NCBI GenBank assembly: GCA_018268595.1
Contig: JAFDWH010000001.1
Span: forward strand, 62,001 to 126,000
DNA length: 64,000 nucleotides
Origin: Actinomycetota bacterium
Lineage (GTDB): Bacteria > Actinomycetota > Thermoleophilia > Solirubrobacterales > Solirubrobacteraceae
Direction: 5' to 3'
Shown here: positions 29,727 through 38,963 of the stretch, piece after piece
Layout: the number at the start of each line of letters is the position of its first letter
How positions within the stretch are numbered: position 1 is the first letter of the stretch
Position numbers and translations under genes: made by a program
The notes under the pieces: generated by a model
Told to the model about the DNA's origin: nothing
Databases searched by the model: none
The model's input: the letters and a program-made list of their open reading frames with translations, nothing else

Positions 29727-31355
29727 TCAGCCGTCGACTGTTGCCTGCGTCAGCCACTGCTTGGACTCGTAGTTGATGATGAGCGGCGTGGCGGGGACGT
29801 CTCTGACGGCGTCGCGGTATGCGTTGATCACGCCCGCCGTGTAGATCGGCAGGAGCGGCTTGTCGTCAGCGATCTTCTGCTGCATCGCACGGACTGTCGC
29901 CACGCGCGCGTCGCCTTCCTCCGTCGCCTGCTTGGCGAACATCGCGTCGTACTCCTTCTCGCAATAGCCGCTCTCGTTGATCCCGCCGAGCTGGCCGCAC
30001 AGCGGAAGCGCGAGCATCAGGGTCGGGTCGAGCGGCGGCGCGTAGTCGTCGACGCTGAACGCGAACCGCTTGTAGTCGTCGGCGGTGACCGCTTGCAGGT
30101 AGCTGGCGGCGTCGGAGCCGCGCAGCCGCAGCTCGATGCCGATCTGCTTGAGGTCCTCGGCGATCAGCTCGATCACGCGGGGCGCCCCCGTGACGCCCTG
30201 CGCGAACAGGACGTCGTACTGCATCGGATGCCCGTCGGCGACGCGGATGCCGCCGGAGCCGCGTCTGTAGCCGGCGTCGTCGAGCAGTCTGTTCGCGGCC
30301 GCGACGTCGGTGCTCGGCGCGGTCACGCCGGGGTCGTGCCATGGGGTGAGCGTCGGCGGGACGATCGAGCCGCCTACGACCCCGGTCCCGAGCGAGACGG
30401 TCTCCACGATCCGCTCGCGGTCGATCGCCATGTCGATCGCGTCGCGTACGGCCGGGTTCAGCAGCTCGGGATGGCTCGTCTGCTTGTTGGAGTTGATTCC
30501 CAGCAGCACGGTGTCCGTCCCGGGGTGCGTCTCGACGCGGATTCCCGCCGTCGACTTCAGCGTCGGCATCACCGTCGGCGGCACCTCGTAGGCCGCGTCG
30601 ATCTGGTTGCTCTTCAGCGCGGTGACCATCGCGTCGTTGCTCGTGAAGAATTGGAAGCCGAACGAGGCCAGCTTCGGCTTGGGACCGTAGAAGCCCTCGT
30701 TGCGGCTGAACAGGGCGAGCGCGTTGGGCGTGTACTTCTCGAGCGAGAAGGCGCCGGCGGTGACCGGGTCCAGGTTGGCGAAGGTGCGCAGCTGCGCGCC
30801 CGATCCGGTCGCGTATCTCGCCCACACGTGCCGCGGCAGCACGGGGACGTTGGCCATCCCGTAGGCGGCGGTGGAGACCGGGGCCGCGTAGCGGACGACG
30901 ACCCGCGTCGGCGAGGGGGCAGTGACGGACGCGATCCCGCCGAGCGCCGGCGCGAAGCCGGCCGTCGCGCCGTCCTGGTACTTGAGCAGCGTCTGGTAGG
31001 TCCACGCGACGTCGTCTGCGGTGAGCGGCTTGCCGTCGCTCCAGCGCGCGCCGTCGTAGGTGGTGAGGGTCCAGGTCTTGCGGTCCTTGGAGACCGCGTA
31101 GGACTTCGCGAAATCTCCGACGATTTGTCCGGCCGCGTCGTACTGGAGGAGATACGGGTACAGCATCCGATAACTGGTGAGCGCAAACAGGTTGCTACCC
31201 ACCAGTGGGTTGAGCGAGTCGATCTTCGAGCTCGCGTCGCCGATCCGGAGCTGCCCCCCGGACGAGGAGCTGCTCGAGCTGCTGTTGTCGCCGCCGCCGC
31301 ACCCGGCGGCGACGAGACAGACGATTGCGAGAACCGCTGCTGCTGCACGGCGCAT
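29727..31355 (-). CDS. Peptide ABC transporter substrate-binding lipoprotein (SBP family 5)
   Basis: A 542-residue extracytoplasmic binding protein. The lipobox is LVAAGC with Cys19, followed by a Gly/Ser-rich tether including eight serines. Family-5 blocks include TYDGARWSDGKPLTADDVAWTY and PAVRDAIDMAIDRERIV. It would capture peptides or related compounds outside the membrane for the DppBCDF-like machine. It lies 6 nt downstream of the diaminopropionate ammonia-lyase gene. AGA arginine codons are frequent in it compared with most neighbours. Confidence 0.93.
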   Translation of the reverse strand: MRRAAAAVLAIVCLVAAGCGGGDNSSSSSSSSGGQLRIGDASSKIDSLNPLVGSNLFALTSYRMLYPYLLQYDAAGQIVGDFAKSYAVSKDRKTWTLTTYDGARWSDGKPLTADDVAWTYQTLLKYQDGATAGFAPALGGIASVTAPSPTRVVVRYAAPVSTAAYGMANVPVLPRHVWARYATGSGAQLRTFANLDPVTAGAFSLEKYTPNALALFSRNEGFYGPKPKLASFGFQFFTSNDAMVTALKSNQIDAAYEVPPTVMPTLKSTAGIRVETHPGTDTVLLGINSNKQTSHPELLNPAVRDAIDMAIDRERIVETVSLGTGVVGGSIVPPTLTPWHDPGVTAPSTDVAAANRLLDDAGYRRGSGGIRVADGHPMQYDVLFAQGVTGAPRVIELIAEDLKQIGIELRLRGSDAASYLQAVTADDYKRFAFSVDDYAPPLDPTLMLALPLCGQLGGINESGYCEKEYDAMFAKQATEEGDARVATVRAMQQKIADDKPLLPIYTAGVINAYRDAVRDVPATPLIINYESKQWLTQATVDG

Positions 31356-31361
31356 TTGCCT

Positions 31362-32555
31362 CTACTCCTGTTCGCTTGCCCCGGCCGCGATCGGCGCGGT
31401 CGCTGGATTGCTGGCGTCGGCACCTTCGGTGCAGATCACGACGACGTCGCTGATCGACGGTCTTCCCGCTCCGGCGATCCGATGGAGCAGGCCGCGTTCG
31501 CTCAGCGCGAGCAGCCCGGCGAGCCCCGCGGCGCCGGTCGCCCCGGCGTCGACGCCGCCTTCGCGCAACAGCGCGATCGCGGCCTCGGCGGTCGCGTCGG
31601 AGATCGCAACGAAGCTCGAGTAGGTCTGCGCGAGCGCCGGCAGCGCGATCGTTGACGGCAGCTCGGCGTTGAGGCAGTCCATCACCGAGGTGTGCGGCGC
31701 GGGCGCGGACGTGAGCTTGCCGGCCACGGCCGACGCGTAGACACAGGCTGCGCTGAGTGGCTCGACGCCGACGAGCGCGGGCCGGTGCTCGCGCCCGCCG
31801 TCGGCGAAGTGGTGAGCGGCGGCCTGGGCGAGCGCGCCGACACCGATCTGCACCACCACCGCGTCGGGGCGGGCGTCGCCAAGCGCGTCGTCGATCTCGG
31901 CGAACAGCGTGGCGTAGCCGTCGGTGATCCACTCGGGGACGAGCTCATAGCCGTCCCAGGCTGTGTCGGAGATGAGCAGGCAGCCGGGCTCCGCGTCGGC
32001 GACGCGCTCCGCGTGGCGAACGGCGTCCTCGTACGTGCCGCCCACCCGCTCGACGTCGGCGCCATGCCCGGCGATGTGCGCCACGCGCGTGGCGAGCGTC
32101 GCCGCTGGCACGAAGATGCGCGTCGCGAGGCCGTGCTCTGCGCCTACGCGAGCGACTGCACGGCCGTGGTTGCCGTCGGTGGCGGCGACGAGCGTGAGCT
32201 CGCCGAGCTTGGCGCGGCGGGACGCGAGCGCGGCGGCCGCTCCGGCGGCGAACGGGTCGAGTCCCAGCCGCTCGCAGAGCAGCCGGTGCACAGCCCACGA
32301 GACGCCGAGGACCTTGAAGGCCGGGAGGCCGAAGCGGCGCGTCTCGTCCTTGACCCACACGCGCGCGATCCCGAGCGCGCGAGCGGCCTGCGGGAGCGGG
32401 ACGAGCGGGCGAGGCTCGTACCCGGCGCTCGCCCGATGGAACGCGACGCTCGCGGGGACGCCGCGGTGGGAGAGCGGTCGGGGCGCTGCGTCGCGAACCG
32501 CGATGCAGGCGTCGCGGTCGCGGAAGATCTCGTGGAAGACGGATTCGGAGGACAC
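31362..32555 (-). CDS. Diaminopropionate ammonia-lyase-like PLP enzyme
   Basis: A 397-residue fold-type II PLP enzyme, matching the length of E. coli YgeX/DpaL. The Schiff-base Lys is in GLPAFKVLG, the substrate loop is ATDGNHGRAVA, and the C-terminal half has GATGAAGLAGLLAL. DpaL-type enzymes convert 2,3-diaminopropionate to pyruvate and two ammonia; other members deaminate Ser/Thr. The GTG start at 32555 lies 8 nt after a -10 box, so the mRNA should be leaderless; no ATG fits the frame. First gene of an operon with a peptide transporter, suggesting uptake and breakdown of diaminopropionate-containing peptides. Confidence 0.85.
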   Translation of the reverse strand: MSSESVFHEIFRDRDACIAVRDAAPRPLSHRGVPASVAFHRASAGYEPRPLVPLPQAARALGIARVWVKDETRRFGLPAFKVLGVSWAVHRLLCERLGLDPFAAGAAAALASRRAKLGELTLVAATDGNHGRAVARVGAEHGLATRIFVPAATLATRVAHIAGHGADVERVGGTYEDAVRHAERVADAEPGCLLISDTAWDGYELVPEWITDGYATLFAEIDDALGDARPDAVVVQIGVGALAQAAAHHFADGGREHRPALVGVEPLSAACVYASAVAGKLTSAPAPHTSVMDCLNAELPSTIALPALAQTYSSFVAISDATAEAAIALLREGGVDAGATGAAGLAGLLALSERGLLHRIAGAGRPSISDVVVICTEGADASNPATAPIAAGASEQE

Positions 32556-32591
32556 AACATCAATCTATAGGAGTTTTGATGTTTGTGTCAA
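32556..32591 (-). promoter_or_regulatory. Lyase/transporter operon promoter with operator palindrome
   Basis: On the minus strand TTGACA (32591-32586), a 16-nt spacer and TATAGA (32569-32564) make a near-consensus promoter. The predicted start falls at about 32556-32557, adjacent to the GTG. An inverted repeat, AACATCAA (32556-32563) and TTGATGTT (32576-32583) with a 12-nt centre, brackets the -10 box and would let a dimeric regulator block it. Confidence 0.65.
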
Positions 32592-32735
32592 CAGAACCGC
32601 CCTCCTGCGCCGAAGCGGGCGCGGGCAAGCTCGGTCGGCGCGGGCACGGACCCTCCACCGAAGCGCGGATCTCCACCGACCGGACCTGGCGCTCGGGGCA
32701 CAGCATGGCCAGCTCCATGGCCTCGTCCACGCCGG

Positions 32736-32919
32736 GCGCACGAGATCCTCGCGCTGCTGGACGCCGTGCCCGACCTTGAAGGACGGCGACCCAGAGAAGC
32801 TGGCCGCGCTGTTCCGCGGCTTCGACGTCACCGCCAGCTCCGACAAGAAGCTGCGGCGCCTGGAGCTGAGCGCGCTCGTCACCGCCGAGCTGGTCACTGA
32901 CGCCGAAAAGAAACGACCC
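32736..32919 (+). pseudogene. C-terminal remnant of a large serine recombinase/integrase (frameshifted)
   Basis: One frame encodes AHEILALLDAVPDL (32736-32777); after a frameshift the adjacent frame continues KDGDPEKLAALFRGFDV and then a KKLRRLELSALVTAELV segment. This matches the helical C-terminal end typical of actinobacterial large serine recombinases (LLDALPDL, EAFDV, YDK, VTAEL). No catalytic domain is present, and the reading runs directly into the tRNA-fMet gene. It is a decayed integrase tail beside a tRNA, the usual place for one. The rest of the 32556-32945 gap shows no other gene. Confidence 0.6.
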
Positions 32920-32932
32920 CGAGGGGCGGTCG
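32905..32932 (-). terminator. Intrinsic terminator of tRNA-fMet
   Basis: On the minus strand, downstream of the tRNA, CGACC (32914-32918) pairs with GGTCG (32928-32932) around a GC-rich loop, and the transcript then runs into TTTCTTTTC (complement of 32905-32913). This is one of the few hairpin-plus-U-tract terminators in the window. Confidence 0.7.
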
Positions 32933-32945
32933 CGGGACTTTGGCA

Positions 32946-33019
<74 letters not shown>

Positions 33020-33089
33020 GCGTGGACGCAACAGTATAGCGCCTCGTGCGCGAGAGCCGAAGCCGGCGCGCGCGCATACGATGCCGCCG

Positions 33090-34034
33090 ATGGCACGTGT
33101 CTTCGTCACCCGCCAGCCGGTCGGCGACGCGCTCGAGCGCCTGCGCGCGGCGGGCCACGAGGTCGACGTCTGGCCGGACGGCGAGCCGCCGTCGCGCGAG
33201 GCGCTCAGCGCCCACGCGCAGCAGGCCGACGCGCTTCTCACGATGCTCAGCGACGCGATCGACGCGGACTTCCTGGCCGCCAACGCGCACCTGAAGGTGA
33301 TCGCCAACTACGCCGTCGGCCTCGACAACGTCGACCTCAATGCGGCCGCGGCCCACGGCATCCCCGTCGGGCACACGCCGGACGTGCTCACCGACGCGAC
33401 CGCCGACCTCGCCTTCGCGCTGCTGCTCGCCGCCGCGCGCCGCATCCCGCAGGGCGCCGAGGCCGTCAAGCAAGGCAGATGGGGCACCTGGCAGCCGGAC
33501 GGCCTGCTCGGTGTGGACCTCGTCGGCACGACGCTCGGGATCGTTGGGGCCGGCCGCATCGGCGCGGCGGTCGCGCGCCGCGCGCGCGGCTTCGAGATGC
33601 GCGTCCTCACCGCCACGAGCCGCAGCGGCACCCCGCTCGACACCCTGCTCGCGCAGTCCGACTTCGTCTCGCTCCACGTCCCGCTCACCCCGCAGACCCG
33701 CCACCTGATCGACGCGCACGCGCTGCGGCGCATGAAGCCGACCGCGATCCTCGTCAACACCGCGCGCGGACCGGTCGTCGACACGCACGCGCTCATCGAG
33801 GCGCTGCACGCCGGCACGATCGCCGGCGCCGCGCTCGACGTCACCGACCCGGAGCCGCTGCCGCCCGACCACCCACTGCTGCAAGCGCCGAACGTCCTCG
33901 TCGTGCCGCACGTCGGCTCGGCGACCACGCGCACGCGCACGGCGATGACCGAGGTGGCGGTCGACAACCTGCTCGCCGGCCTCGCGGGCGAGCCGCTGCC
34001 GCATGCAGCCCCGCGGCCGGCGACGGCCGCGTAG
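33090..34034 (+). CDS. D-2-hydroxyacid dehydrogenase (glyoxylate/hydroxypyruvate reductase-like)
   Basis: A 314-residue NAD(P)-dependent dehydrogenase. The Rossmann motif is [13 protein letters not shown]; the catalytic triad is seen as Arg in NTARGPVVD, Glu in DPEPLP and His in VPHVGSAT. The block [12 protein letters not shown] is typical of GhrB/glycerate dehydrogenases. ATG 33090 is chosen; another in-frame ATG at 33081 is equally possible. It reduces glyoxylate/hydroxypyruvate or oxidises D-glycerate and could supply the glycerate kinase at 12.5 kb. 13 nt separate it from the Ppx/GppA gene. Confidence 0.9.
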   Translation: MARVFVTRQPVGDALERLRAAGHEVDVWPDGEPPSREALSAHAQQADALLTMLSDAIDADFLAANAHLKVIANYAVGLDNVDLNAAAAHGIPVGHTPDVLTDATADLAFALLLAAARRIPQGAEAVKQGRWGTWQPDGLLGVDLVGTTLGIVGAGRIGAAVARRARGFEMRVLTATSRSGTPLDTLLAQSDFVSLHVPLTPQTRHLIDAHALRRMKPTAILVNTARGPVVDTHALIEALHAGTIAGAALDVTDPEPLPPDHPLLQAPNVLVVPHVGSATTRTRTAMTEVAVDNLLAGLAGEPLPHAAPRPATAA

Positions 34035-34047
34035 CATCCGCTGCCGC

Positions 34048-34980
34048 ATGCGCGTCGGCGTCGTCGACATCGGGACCAACTCCACCCGCCTGCTGATCGC
34101 CGACGTCGCGGACGGGGCGATCGCCGAGCTCGACCGCCGCTCGGAGGTCACCCGCCTCGGCCAGGGCGTCGACGCTTCGGGCCGCCTCACCGACGAGGCG
34201 ATGGAGCGCGTGTTCGCGACGCTCGACGCCTACCGCGACGCGCTCGACCGCCACGACGTCCCCGCCGGCGCGCGCGTGGCGGTCCTCACGAGCGCCGCGC
34301 GCGACGCCGCCAACGGCGCCGACTTCACACGCCGCGTGGTCGAGGACTACGGCCTCGACGCGCGCACGATCGCCGGCGAGCGCGAGGCGCAGCTGACGTT
34401 CCGCGGCGCGACCCACGGCCGCGACTCACAGGACAGCACGCCCCTGCTCGTGGTCGACATCGGCGGCGGCTCGACCGAGCTGATCGTCGGGGCGGCCGGC
34501 GGCGACGAGCCGAGCTTCCACGTCTCGCTGCAAGCCGGCGTCGTGCGTCAGACGGAGCGCCACCTGCACCGCGACCCGCCGCCACCCCACGAGCTGCAGC
34601 AGCTCGCCGACGAGGTGCGCGCGACGATCGAGGCGGGCGTCCCGGAGGCGGTGCGGGCCAGCGCGCGCGGCGCGGTCGCGGTCGCCGGCACCGCCACCTC
34701 GCTCGCGGCGATCGACCAAGAGCTGGACCCCTACGACCCGCGCCGCGTGCACGGCTACGTGCTCGGGCGGGCCGAGGTGGAGCTGCTGCTCGCACGGCTC
34801 GCGCAGATGCCGCTCGCGGAGCGCCGCAGGGTGCGCGGGCTGCACCCGGATCGCGCGCCGACGATCGTCGCCGGCGCGGCGATCCTGCTCGAGACGCTGC
34901 GCGCCTTCGGCCTCGACCGCGCCGAGGTCTCCGAACACGACCTGCTGCACGGGGTCGCGCTCGAACGCGCCGGGCGCTGA
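34048..34980 (+). CDS. Ppx/GppA-family phosphatase (exopolyphosphatase)
   Basis: A 310-residue ASKHA-fold phosphatase. Phosphate 1 motif: VVDIGTNSTRLLIADV; phosphate 2: VVDIGGGSTELIVG; the catalytic Glu lies in the AGEREAQLTF segment. It has only the core domains, without the C-terminal HD extension of E. coli Ppx, like the short actinobacterial Ppx proteins. It degrades polyphosphate or the pentaphosphate alarmone. After the stop, a hairpin built on CACCG-CTTAT-CGGTG (about 35022-35036) may act in termination. Confidence 0.92.
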   Translation: MRVGVVDIGTNSTRLLIADVADGAIAELDRRSEVTRLGQGVDASGRLTDEAMERVFATLDAYRDALDRHDVPAGARVAVLTSAARDAANGADFTRRVVEDYGLDARTIAGEREAQLTFRGATHGRDSQDSTPLLVVDIGGGSTELIVGAAGGDEPSFHVSLQAGVVRQTERHLHRDPPPPHELQQLADEVRATIEAGVPEAVRASARGAVAVAGTATSLAAIDQELDPYDPRRVHGYVLGRAEVELLLARLAQMPLAERRRVRGLHPDRAPTIVAGAAILLETLRAFGLDRAEVSEHDLLHGVALERAGR

Positions 34981-35174
34981 GGTCGCGCGCTCTGACTGCC
35001 TGGGCGCGTCACCGCGCGCCCGCCTGTGCACCGCTTATCGGTGATCTGACAGGCCGGCACGACTACGAACACATGCCCATACCAGATCACACTGAGTAAT
35101 GAGCTGGACGCATGTTCGATTGTCCGGTCCATGACACCCTAGGAATATGACCCAGTCGGGCACTGGGGTTGCGT

Positions 35175-35340
35175 GCGAACGCCTCCCTTTGTTCCCGGCT
35201 CATAGGCTCGGGCGAAGCCGCATCAACGGCGCCTCCCGCCGTCCGAGCCACCGATACGGCCCTTTCACGGCACGTACCCCTGCCCGTCCTGATGGGGCCA
35301 CTTCGAGGAAGCCGTCCACATGACGTGGGCGGCTTCCTCA
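35175..35340 (+). ncRNA. Candidate structured RNA A
   Basis: In the 373-nt gap between ppx and the ThDP enzyme, GTTCCCG (35191) and ATAGG are followed by a 10-bp stem (35205-35214 with 35240-35249, one G-U). The stem encloses hairpin GCCG-CATCAA-CGGC (35217-35230) and the single-stranded run GCCTCCC (35231-35237). The same order of motifs, with compensating stem changes, recurs at 37201-37261. A strong hairpin ends the unit at 35339. The plus strand is favoured because both copies end in a hairpin on that strand. Family unknown to me. Confidence 0.5.
35305..35339. terminator. Strong 15-bp hairpin terminator candidate
   Basis: GAGGAAGCCGTCCAC (35305-35319) pairs with GTGGGCGGCTTCCTC (35325-35339) around a 5-nt loop, all paired if one wobble is allowed. 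Only a weak T-rich tail (ACTTAAC) follows on the plus strand. It could end candidate RNA A, and on the other strand the ThDP enzyme transcript. Confidence 0.6.
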
Positions 35341-35353
35341 CTTAACGCGGCCG

Positions 35354-37018
35354 TCAGGCCAGGTTCGACTTGCGCGGGTAGACGACGCTCGGGTCGGTCA
35401 GCACGTTCACGAGCGCCGGCACGCCGGCGGCGAACGCGCGCTCCAGCGCGCCGCGCAGCTCCTCCGGCCGCTCGACCAGCTCGCCGTGCCCGCCGAGCGC
35501 GCGCACGACCTCGTCGTAGCGCGTCGCCGGCCGCAGCTCGGCCGCGACCGAGTAGCCGTAGAGGAACTCCATCGGGTGCTTCTCCAGCGCCCAGATGCCG
35601 TTGTTGCCCATCACGCCGACGACGTTCACCCCATGCCGCGCCAGCGTGTCGTACTCCATCCCGGAGAAGCCGAACGCGCCGTCGCCCAGCAGCAGCACCA
35701 CCTGCCGCTCCGGTCTGGCGAGCTTCGCCGCCAGCGCATAGCCGGGACCGGACCCGAGGCAGCCGAACGGCCCCGGGTCGAGCCAGCAGCCGGGCTCGTA
35801 CGAGTCCACGACCCGGCCCGCGTAGGAGACGAAGTCGCCGCCGTCGCAGACGACGATCGCGCCCCTGTCGATCACCTCGGCGAGCCCACGGTACACCCGC
35901 ATCGGGTGCAGCGGCGCGCGCTCGTCGTTCAGCTCCGCCGCCTCGGCCGCGTGCTTCTCGGACTCGACCCCGCGCAGCTGCTCGACCCACGTCCGCGTGC
36001 GCGCCGCGCCGCCGCCCGCCGACGCGGCCGCCTCGCGCAGCGCGTCGAGCGTCGCCGGCAGCGCCCCGTACAGCTCGGCCGCGACCGCACGCGGATGCTC
36101 GCGCAGCGGCTCGGCGACGTCGATCGCGACGATCTCCGTCTGCGACCCGAACGCCTCGCCGAAGCCGAGGCGGAAGTCCATCGGCACGCCGATCACCAGC
36201 GCCACGTCGGCGTTCGTCAAGGCGGCGCCGCGCGCACGGGAGAAGAACAGCTCGTGGTCGGCCGGCACGCAGCCGCGCGCCAGCCCGTTGAGGAAGACGG
36301 GCACGCCGAGCTGCTCGGCGAGCGCCCGCAGCGCCTCCTCGCCGTGGCCCCAGTAGAGGTTCGTGCCCGCCATCACGACCGGCCGCTCGGCCTCGCCCAG
36401 CAGCCGCCCGGCGCGCTCGAGCGCGCCGCCGTCGGAGCAGCCCGGCCCGCGCCAGGGCTCCAGCAGCGCCGCGTCGCTCGCCGGCTCCTCGGCCTCGCTG
36501 AAGACGTGGTCCATCGGGAAGTCCAGGAACGCCGGGCCCGAGTGCGGCGTCATCGCGACGCGCAGCGCCTCGTCGACCATGCCGGGGATCTCGGCCGTCG
36601 CGTCGGGCGTCGCGGCGAGCTTCGTCAACGGGCGCACGAACGGGACGTGGTCGATCTCCTGCAGCGAGCCGCGGCCCCAGCGCAGCGCCGGCGCACGTCC
36701 GCCCAGCACGAGCAGCGGCGAGTTGTTCGACTGCGCCGAGCCGATCGCGCTGACCGCGTTCGTGACGCCGGGACCCGCCGTCACGGCCGCGACGCCGGGC
36801 GTCCGTGTGACCTTCGCCCAGCCCTCCGCGGCGAACGCGGCGGTCTGCTCGTGCCGCACGTCGACGATGTCGATGCCCTCCTCGCGGCAGCCGTCGTAGA
36901 TCGGGAAGATGTGGCCGCCCGAGAGCGTGAACAGCTTGCTCACGCCATGCGCCCCCAGGCGCCGCGCGATCAGCCGCCCGCCGTGCAGGCGCGTCTGCTC
37001 CGTGGTGTCAGTGGACAT
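35354..37018 (-). CDS. ThDP-dependent enzyme of the acetolactate synthase family
   Basis: A 554-residue ThDP enzyme. The catalytic Glu is in [15 protein letters not shown], the central FAD/nucleotide-type domain follows, and the C-terminal ThDP-Mg motif runs from [11 protein letters not shown] to MGNNGIW (GDG-x26-NN). It resembles acetolactate synthase large subunits and the related oxalyl-CoA/2-hydroxyacyl-CoA lyase group; no small regulatory subunit is nearby, so a catabolic role is as likely as branched-chain amino-acid synthesis. ATG 37018 (MSTDTTEQT) is used; longer frames run into the structured RNA region. Confidence 0.88.
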   Translation of the reverse strand: MSTDTTEQTRLHGGRLIARRLGAHGVSKLFTLSGGHIFPIYDGCREEGIDIVDVRHEQTAAFAAEGWAKVTRTPGVAAVTAGPGVTNAVSAIGSAQSNNSPLLVLGGRAPALRWGRGSLQEIDHVPFVRPLTKLAATPDATAEIPGMVDEALRVAMTPHSGPAFLDFPMDHVFSEAEEPASDAALLEPWRGPGCSDGGALERAGRLLGEAERPVVMAGTNLYWGHGEEALRALAEQLGVPVFLNGLARGCVPADHELFFSRARGAALTNADVALVIGVPMDFRLGFGEAFGSQTEIVAIDVAEPLREHPRAVAAELYGALPATLDALREAAASAGGGAARTRTWVEQLRGVESEKHAAEAAELNDERAPLHPMRVYRGLAEVIDRGAIVVCDGGDFVSYAGRVVDSYEPGCWLDPGPFGCLGSGPGYALAAKLARPERQVVLLLGDGAFGFSGMEYDTLARHGVNVVGVMGNNGIWALEKHPMEFLYGYSVAAELRPATRYDEVVRALGGHGELVERPEELRGALERAFAAGVPALVNVLTDPSVVYPRKSNLA

Positions 37019-37185
37019 GCAGGCGATGCTAGATGGCCCGCGTTGTGGCCGCGCCGGACGAGCGGCGCAGGCGCCGCACACCGTCGCGGCGCACGTGGCG
37101 TATGAGGCGCGTATGACGGCCGACCAGCCCCCTTGCGGCGGCTCGACCGCTTCCGGATCATGGCCGTGGGCCAGGAGATTCATGG

Positions 37186-37360
37186 CACGAAGGCTCCTCG
37201 GTTCCCGACATAGGTCGGACGTGGCCGGCGGGAACGCCGGCCGCCTCCCTAGCGTCCGACCGGCGACGCACAGCTCCCGCGAGCAGGGACCCCCGACCCT
37301 GGCTCGCCCCCTTCGGAGCTGCGACTACAAGCGGGGCTCGGCACTGACGCCGAGCCCCGT
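37186..37360 (+). ncRNA. Candidate structured RNA B, related to RNA A
   Basis: GTTCCCG (37201-37207) and ATAGG are followed by a 9-bp stem (37213-37221 with 37253-37261) enclosing an 8-bp hairpin with GGAA tetraloop (37223-37242) and the run GCCTCCC (37243-37249). This is the same architecture as RNA A at 35191-35249, with covarying stems. A second domain pairs CAGCTCC (37271-37277) with GGAGCTG (37315-37321) and contains a GCGAGC/GCTCGC inner stem. A terminator follows at 37332. The 306-nt gap from 37019 to 37324 holds no protein gene that I can support. Confidence 0.5.
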
Positions 37361-38890
37361 TTGCGTCTGGGGCTGCGTCAACGCGCGCGGGGCCCACAGC
37401 TCGACGCGCTCGCGCTTGCCCTTCAGCGGCGCGGCCGGGCGCGCGTCGAAGCCGCCGTGGTCGAGGCACAGCAGCCGCTGCGTGGCGTCGGTCACCAGCA
37501 CCGCGTCGCCGGTCTGGCGCGTCACCTGCTCGACGCGCGCGGCGGTGTTGACGGGGTCGCCGATCACGGTGAACTCGACGTGGCCGCCGCCGCCGACCGT
37601 CCCCGCCACGACGAGCCCTGAGTTGACGCCGATGCCGACGCGCAGGCTGCCCTCGTAGCGCTCCTGCACCGCGCGCGCGATCTCGATCGCCGCGGCGACC
37701 GCGCGGTCGGCGTGCGCGACGATCGGCTCCGGTGCGCCGAAGACGCCGAGCAGTCCGTCGCCGACGTACTTGTCGGGGTAGCCGCCGTGGCGCACGAGCA
37801 GCGGCACGACGAGCTCGTAGAACTCGTTGAGGCGGTCGACGACCTCGCGCGCGCTCGCGCGCTCCGCGAAGCGTGTGAAGTCGCGGATGTCGAGGCACAG
37901 GATCGAGACCTGCAGTTCCTCGCCGTCGAGGTCGACCCCGTCGCGCAGCACCATCTCCGCGACGTTCGGGCCGACGTAGGCGCCGAACGCCTCGTGCAAC
38001 CGCTCGCGCTCCTGCAGCCCGGCGACCATGTCGTTGAAGGAGCGCGCGAGCCGGCCGGTCTCGTCAGCCGAGACGACCGGCACGCGCGTGCGCAGGTCGC
38101 CGCGGCGCACGCGCTCGGTCGCTTCGCGCAGCCCGTCGAGCGGCCCGAAGATCGAGCGCGACAGCAGGATCGTCAGCTCGAGCGAGATCGTGAAGGCGAG
38201 CACCAGCGCCACCACCACCGCCGGCCCGAGGTCCGCGAGCCGCGCGTCGTGGCGGTTCAGCTCGATGCCGGCCACGATCAGGCCGGTCAGCACGTTGATC
38301 GCCGGCAGCCCGAGCAGCAGCCGCCAGCGCAGCGGCACGCCGCCGCGGCCGGGCTCGAAGTCGTCGGGCATCTGCAGCGCCACGTCCGCGAGCACCGGCC
38401 GCAGCAGCGACTCCATCGCGTAGAAGCGGACCATCGCGACGTAGAACAGCGTCATCAGCATGCCCGCGAAGATCGCGAGCGCGGCCGACGGGGGCAGGCC
38501 CAGCTCGACGGTCGCGAACGTCCCGAACGGCACGATCACGAGCAAGATCGGCACCGTCCGCAGGCGGCGCGCGTACGTGGTCGGCATGAACGCGAGCGCG
38601 CGCCAGGCGTCGGCGGTGCCGACGCGGTCGCGCGCGCCCTGGAGCCAGGCGTCGACCGGCGCGAGCTGCCGCCGCGCGAGCAGCGTCGAGCTCGCGTTGT
38701 CGAGCGCCACCAGCAGCTCCGCGACGACGAGCAGCACGACGAAGCTCCGGTCGCTCATCGGCTGGTACAGCCGCAGGAGCGCGAGGCCGCCGAGCACCAC
38801 GAGGTGCGCGAGCTGGAACTGGAGGACGACGACCGTCAGCGGGTATCGCCGGCCGAGCCGGCGATACAGGTATCGCAGTGCTCGGTCCAT
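37325..38890 (-). CDS. Membrane-anchored class III adenylate/guanylate cyclase with HAMP domain
   Basis: A 521-residue protein. Six hydrophobic segments lie at about residues 18-40, 46-66, 112-132, 134-153, 190-210 and 222-243, then a HAMP domain (243-296) and a C-terminal cyclase domain. Metal-binding Asp residues are Asp334 (CLDIRDFTRF) and Asp378 (DKYVGDGLLGVFG); NTAARVE supplies the transition-state Asn/Arg. The layout matches the mycobacterial Rv1318c-Rv1320c group. ATG 38890 starts MDRALRYLY; an upstream extension of 65 residues looks non-coding. Its 3' end overlaps the RNA B terminator. Confidence 0.92.
   Translation of the reverse strand: MDRALRYLYRRLGRRYPLTVVVLQFQLAHLVVLGGLALLRLYQPMSDRSFVVLLVVAELLVALDNASSTLLARRQLAPVDAWLQGARDRVGTADAWRALAFMPTTYARRLRTVPILLVIVPFGTFATVELGLPPSAALAIFAGMLMTLFYVAMVRFYAMESLLRPVLADVALQMPDDFEPGRGGVPLRWRLLLGLPAINVLTGLIVAGIELNRHDARLADLGPAVVVALVLAFTISLELTILLSRSIFGPLDGLREATERVRRGDLRTRVPVVSADETGRLARSFNDMVAGLQERERLHEAFGAYVGPNVAEMVLRDGVDLDGEELQVSILCLDIRDFTRFAERASAREVVDRLNEFYELVVPLLVRHGGYPDKYVGDGLLGVFGAPEPIVAHADRAVAAAIEIARAVQERYEGSLRVGIGVNSGLVVAGTVGGGGHVEFTVIGDPVNTAARVEQVTRQTGDAVLVTDATQRLLCLDHGGFDARPAAPLKGKRERVELWAPRALTQPQTQTGLGVSAEPRL
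37332..37363 (+). terminator. Rightward intrinsic terminator after RNA B
   Basis: CGGGGCTCGGC (37332-37342), loop ACTGAC, GCCGAGCCCCG (37349-37359), then TTTGCG. The stem is perfect. It lies inside the last codons of the leftward cyclase gene, and the T-tract follows on the plus strand, so it serves a rightward transcript, most simply RNA B. Confidence 0.65.
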
Positions 38891-38963
38891 CCCAGCAGGG
38901 ATTGTGACAGCGGGGCGCCACGATGCCAGCCCCGATGAGGAAACGCTAAAGCTCGGCGGCGGA

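Noticed and set aside
35320-37105. Long plus-strand frames opposite the ThDP enzyme
   Set aside because: Low-complexity Arg/Ala sequence; the minus-strand ThDP enzyme is intact and recognised.
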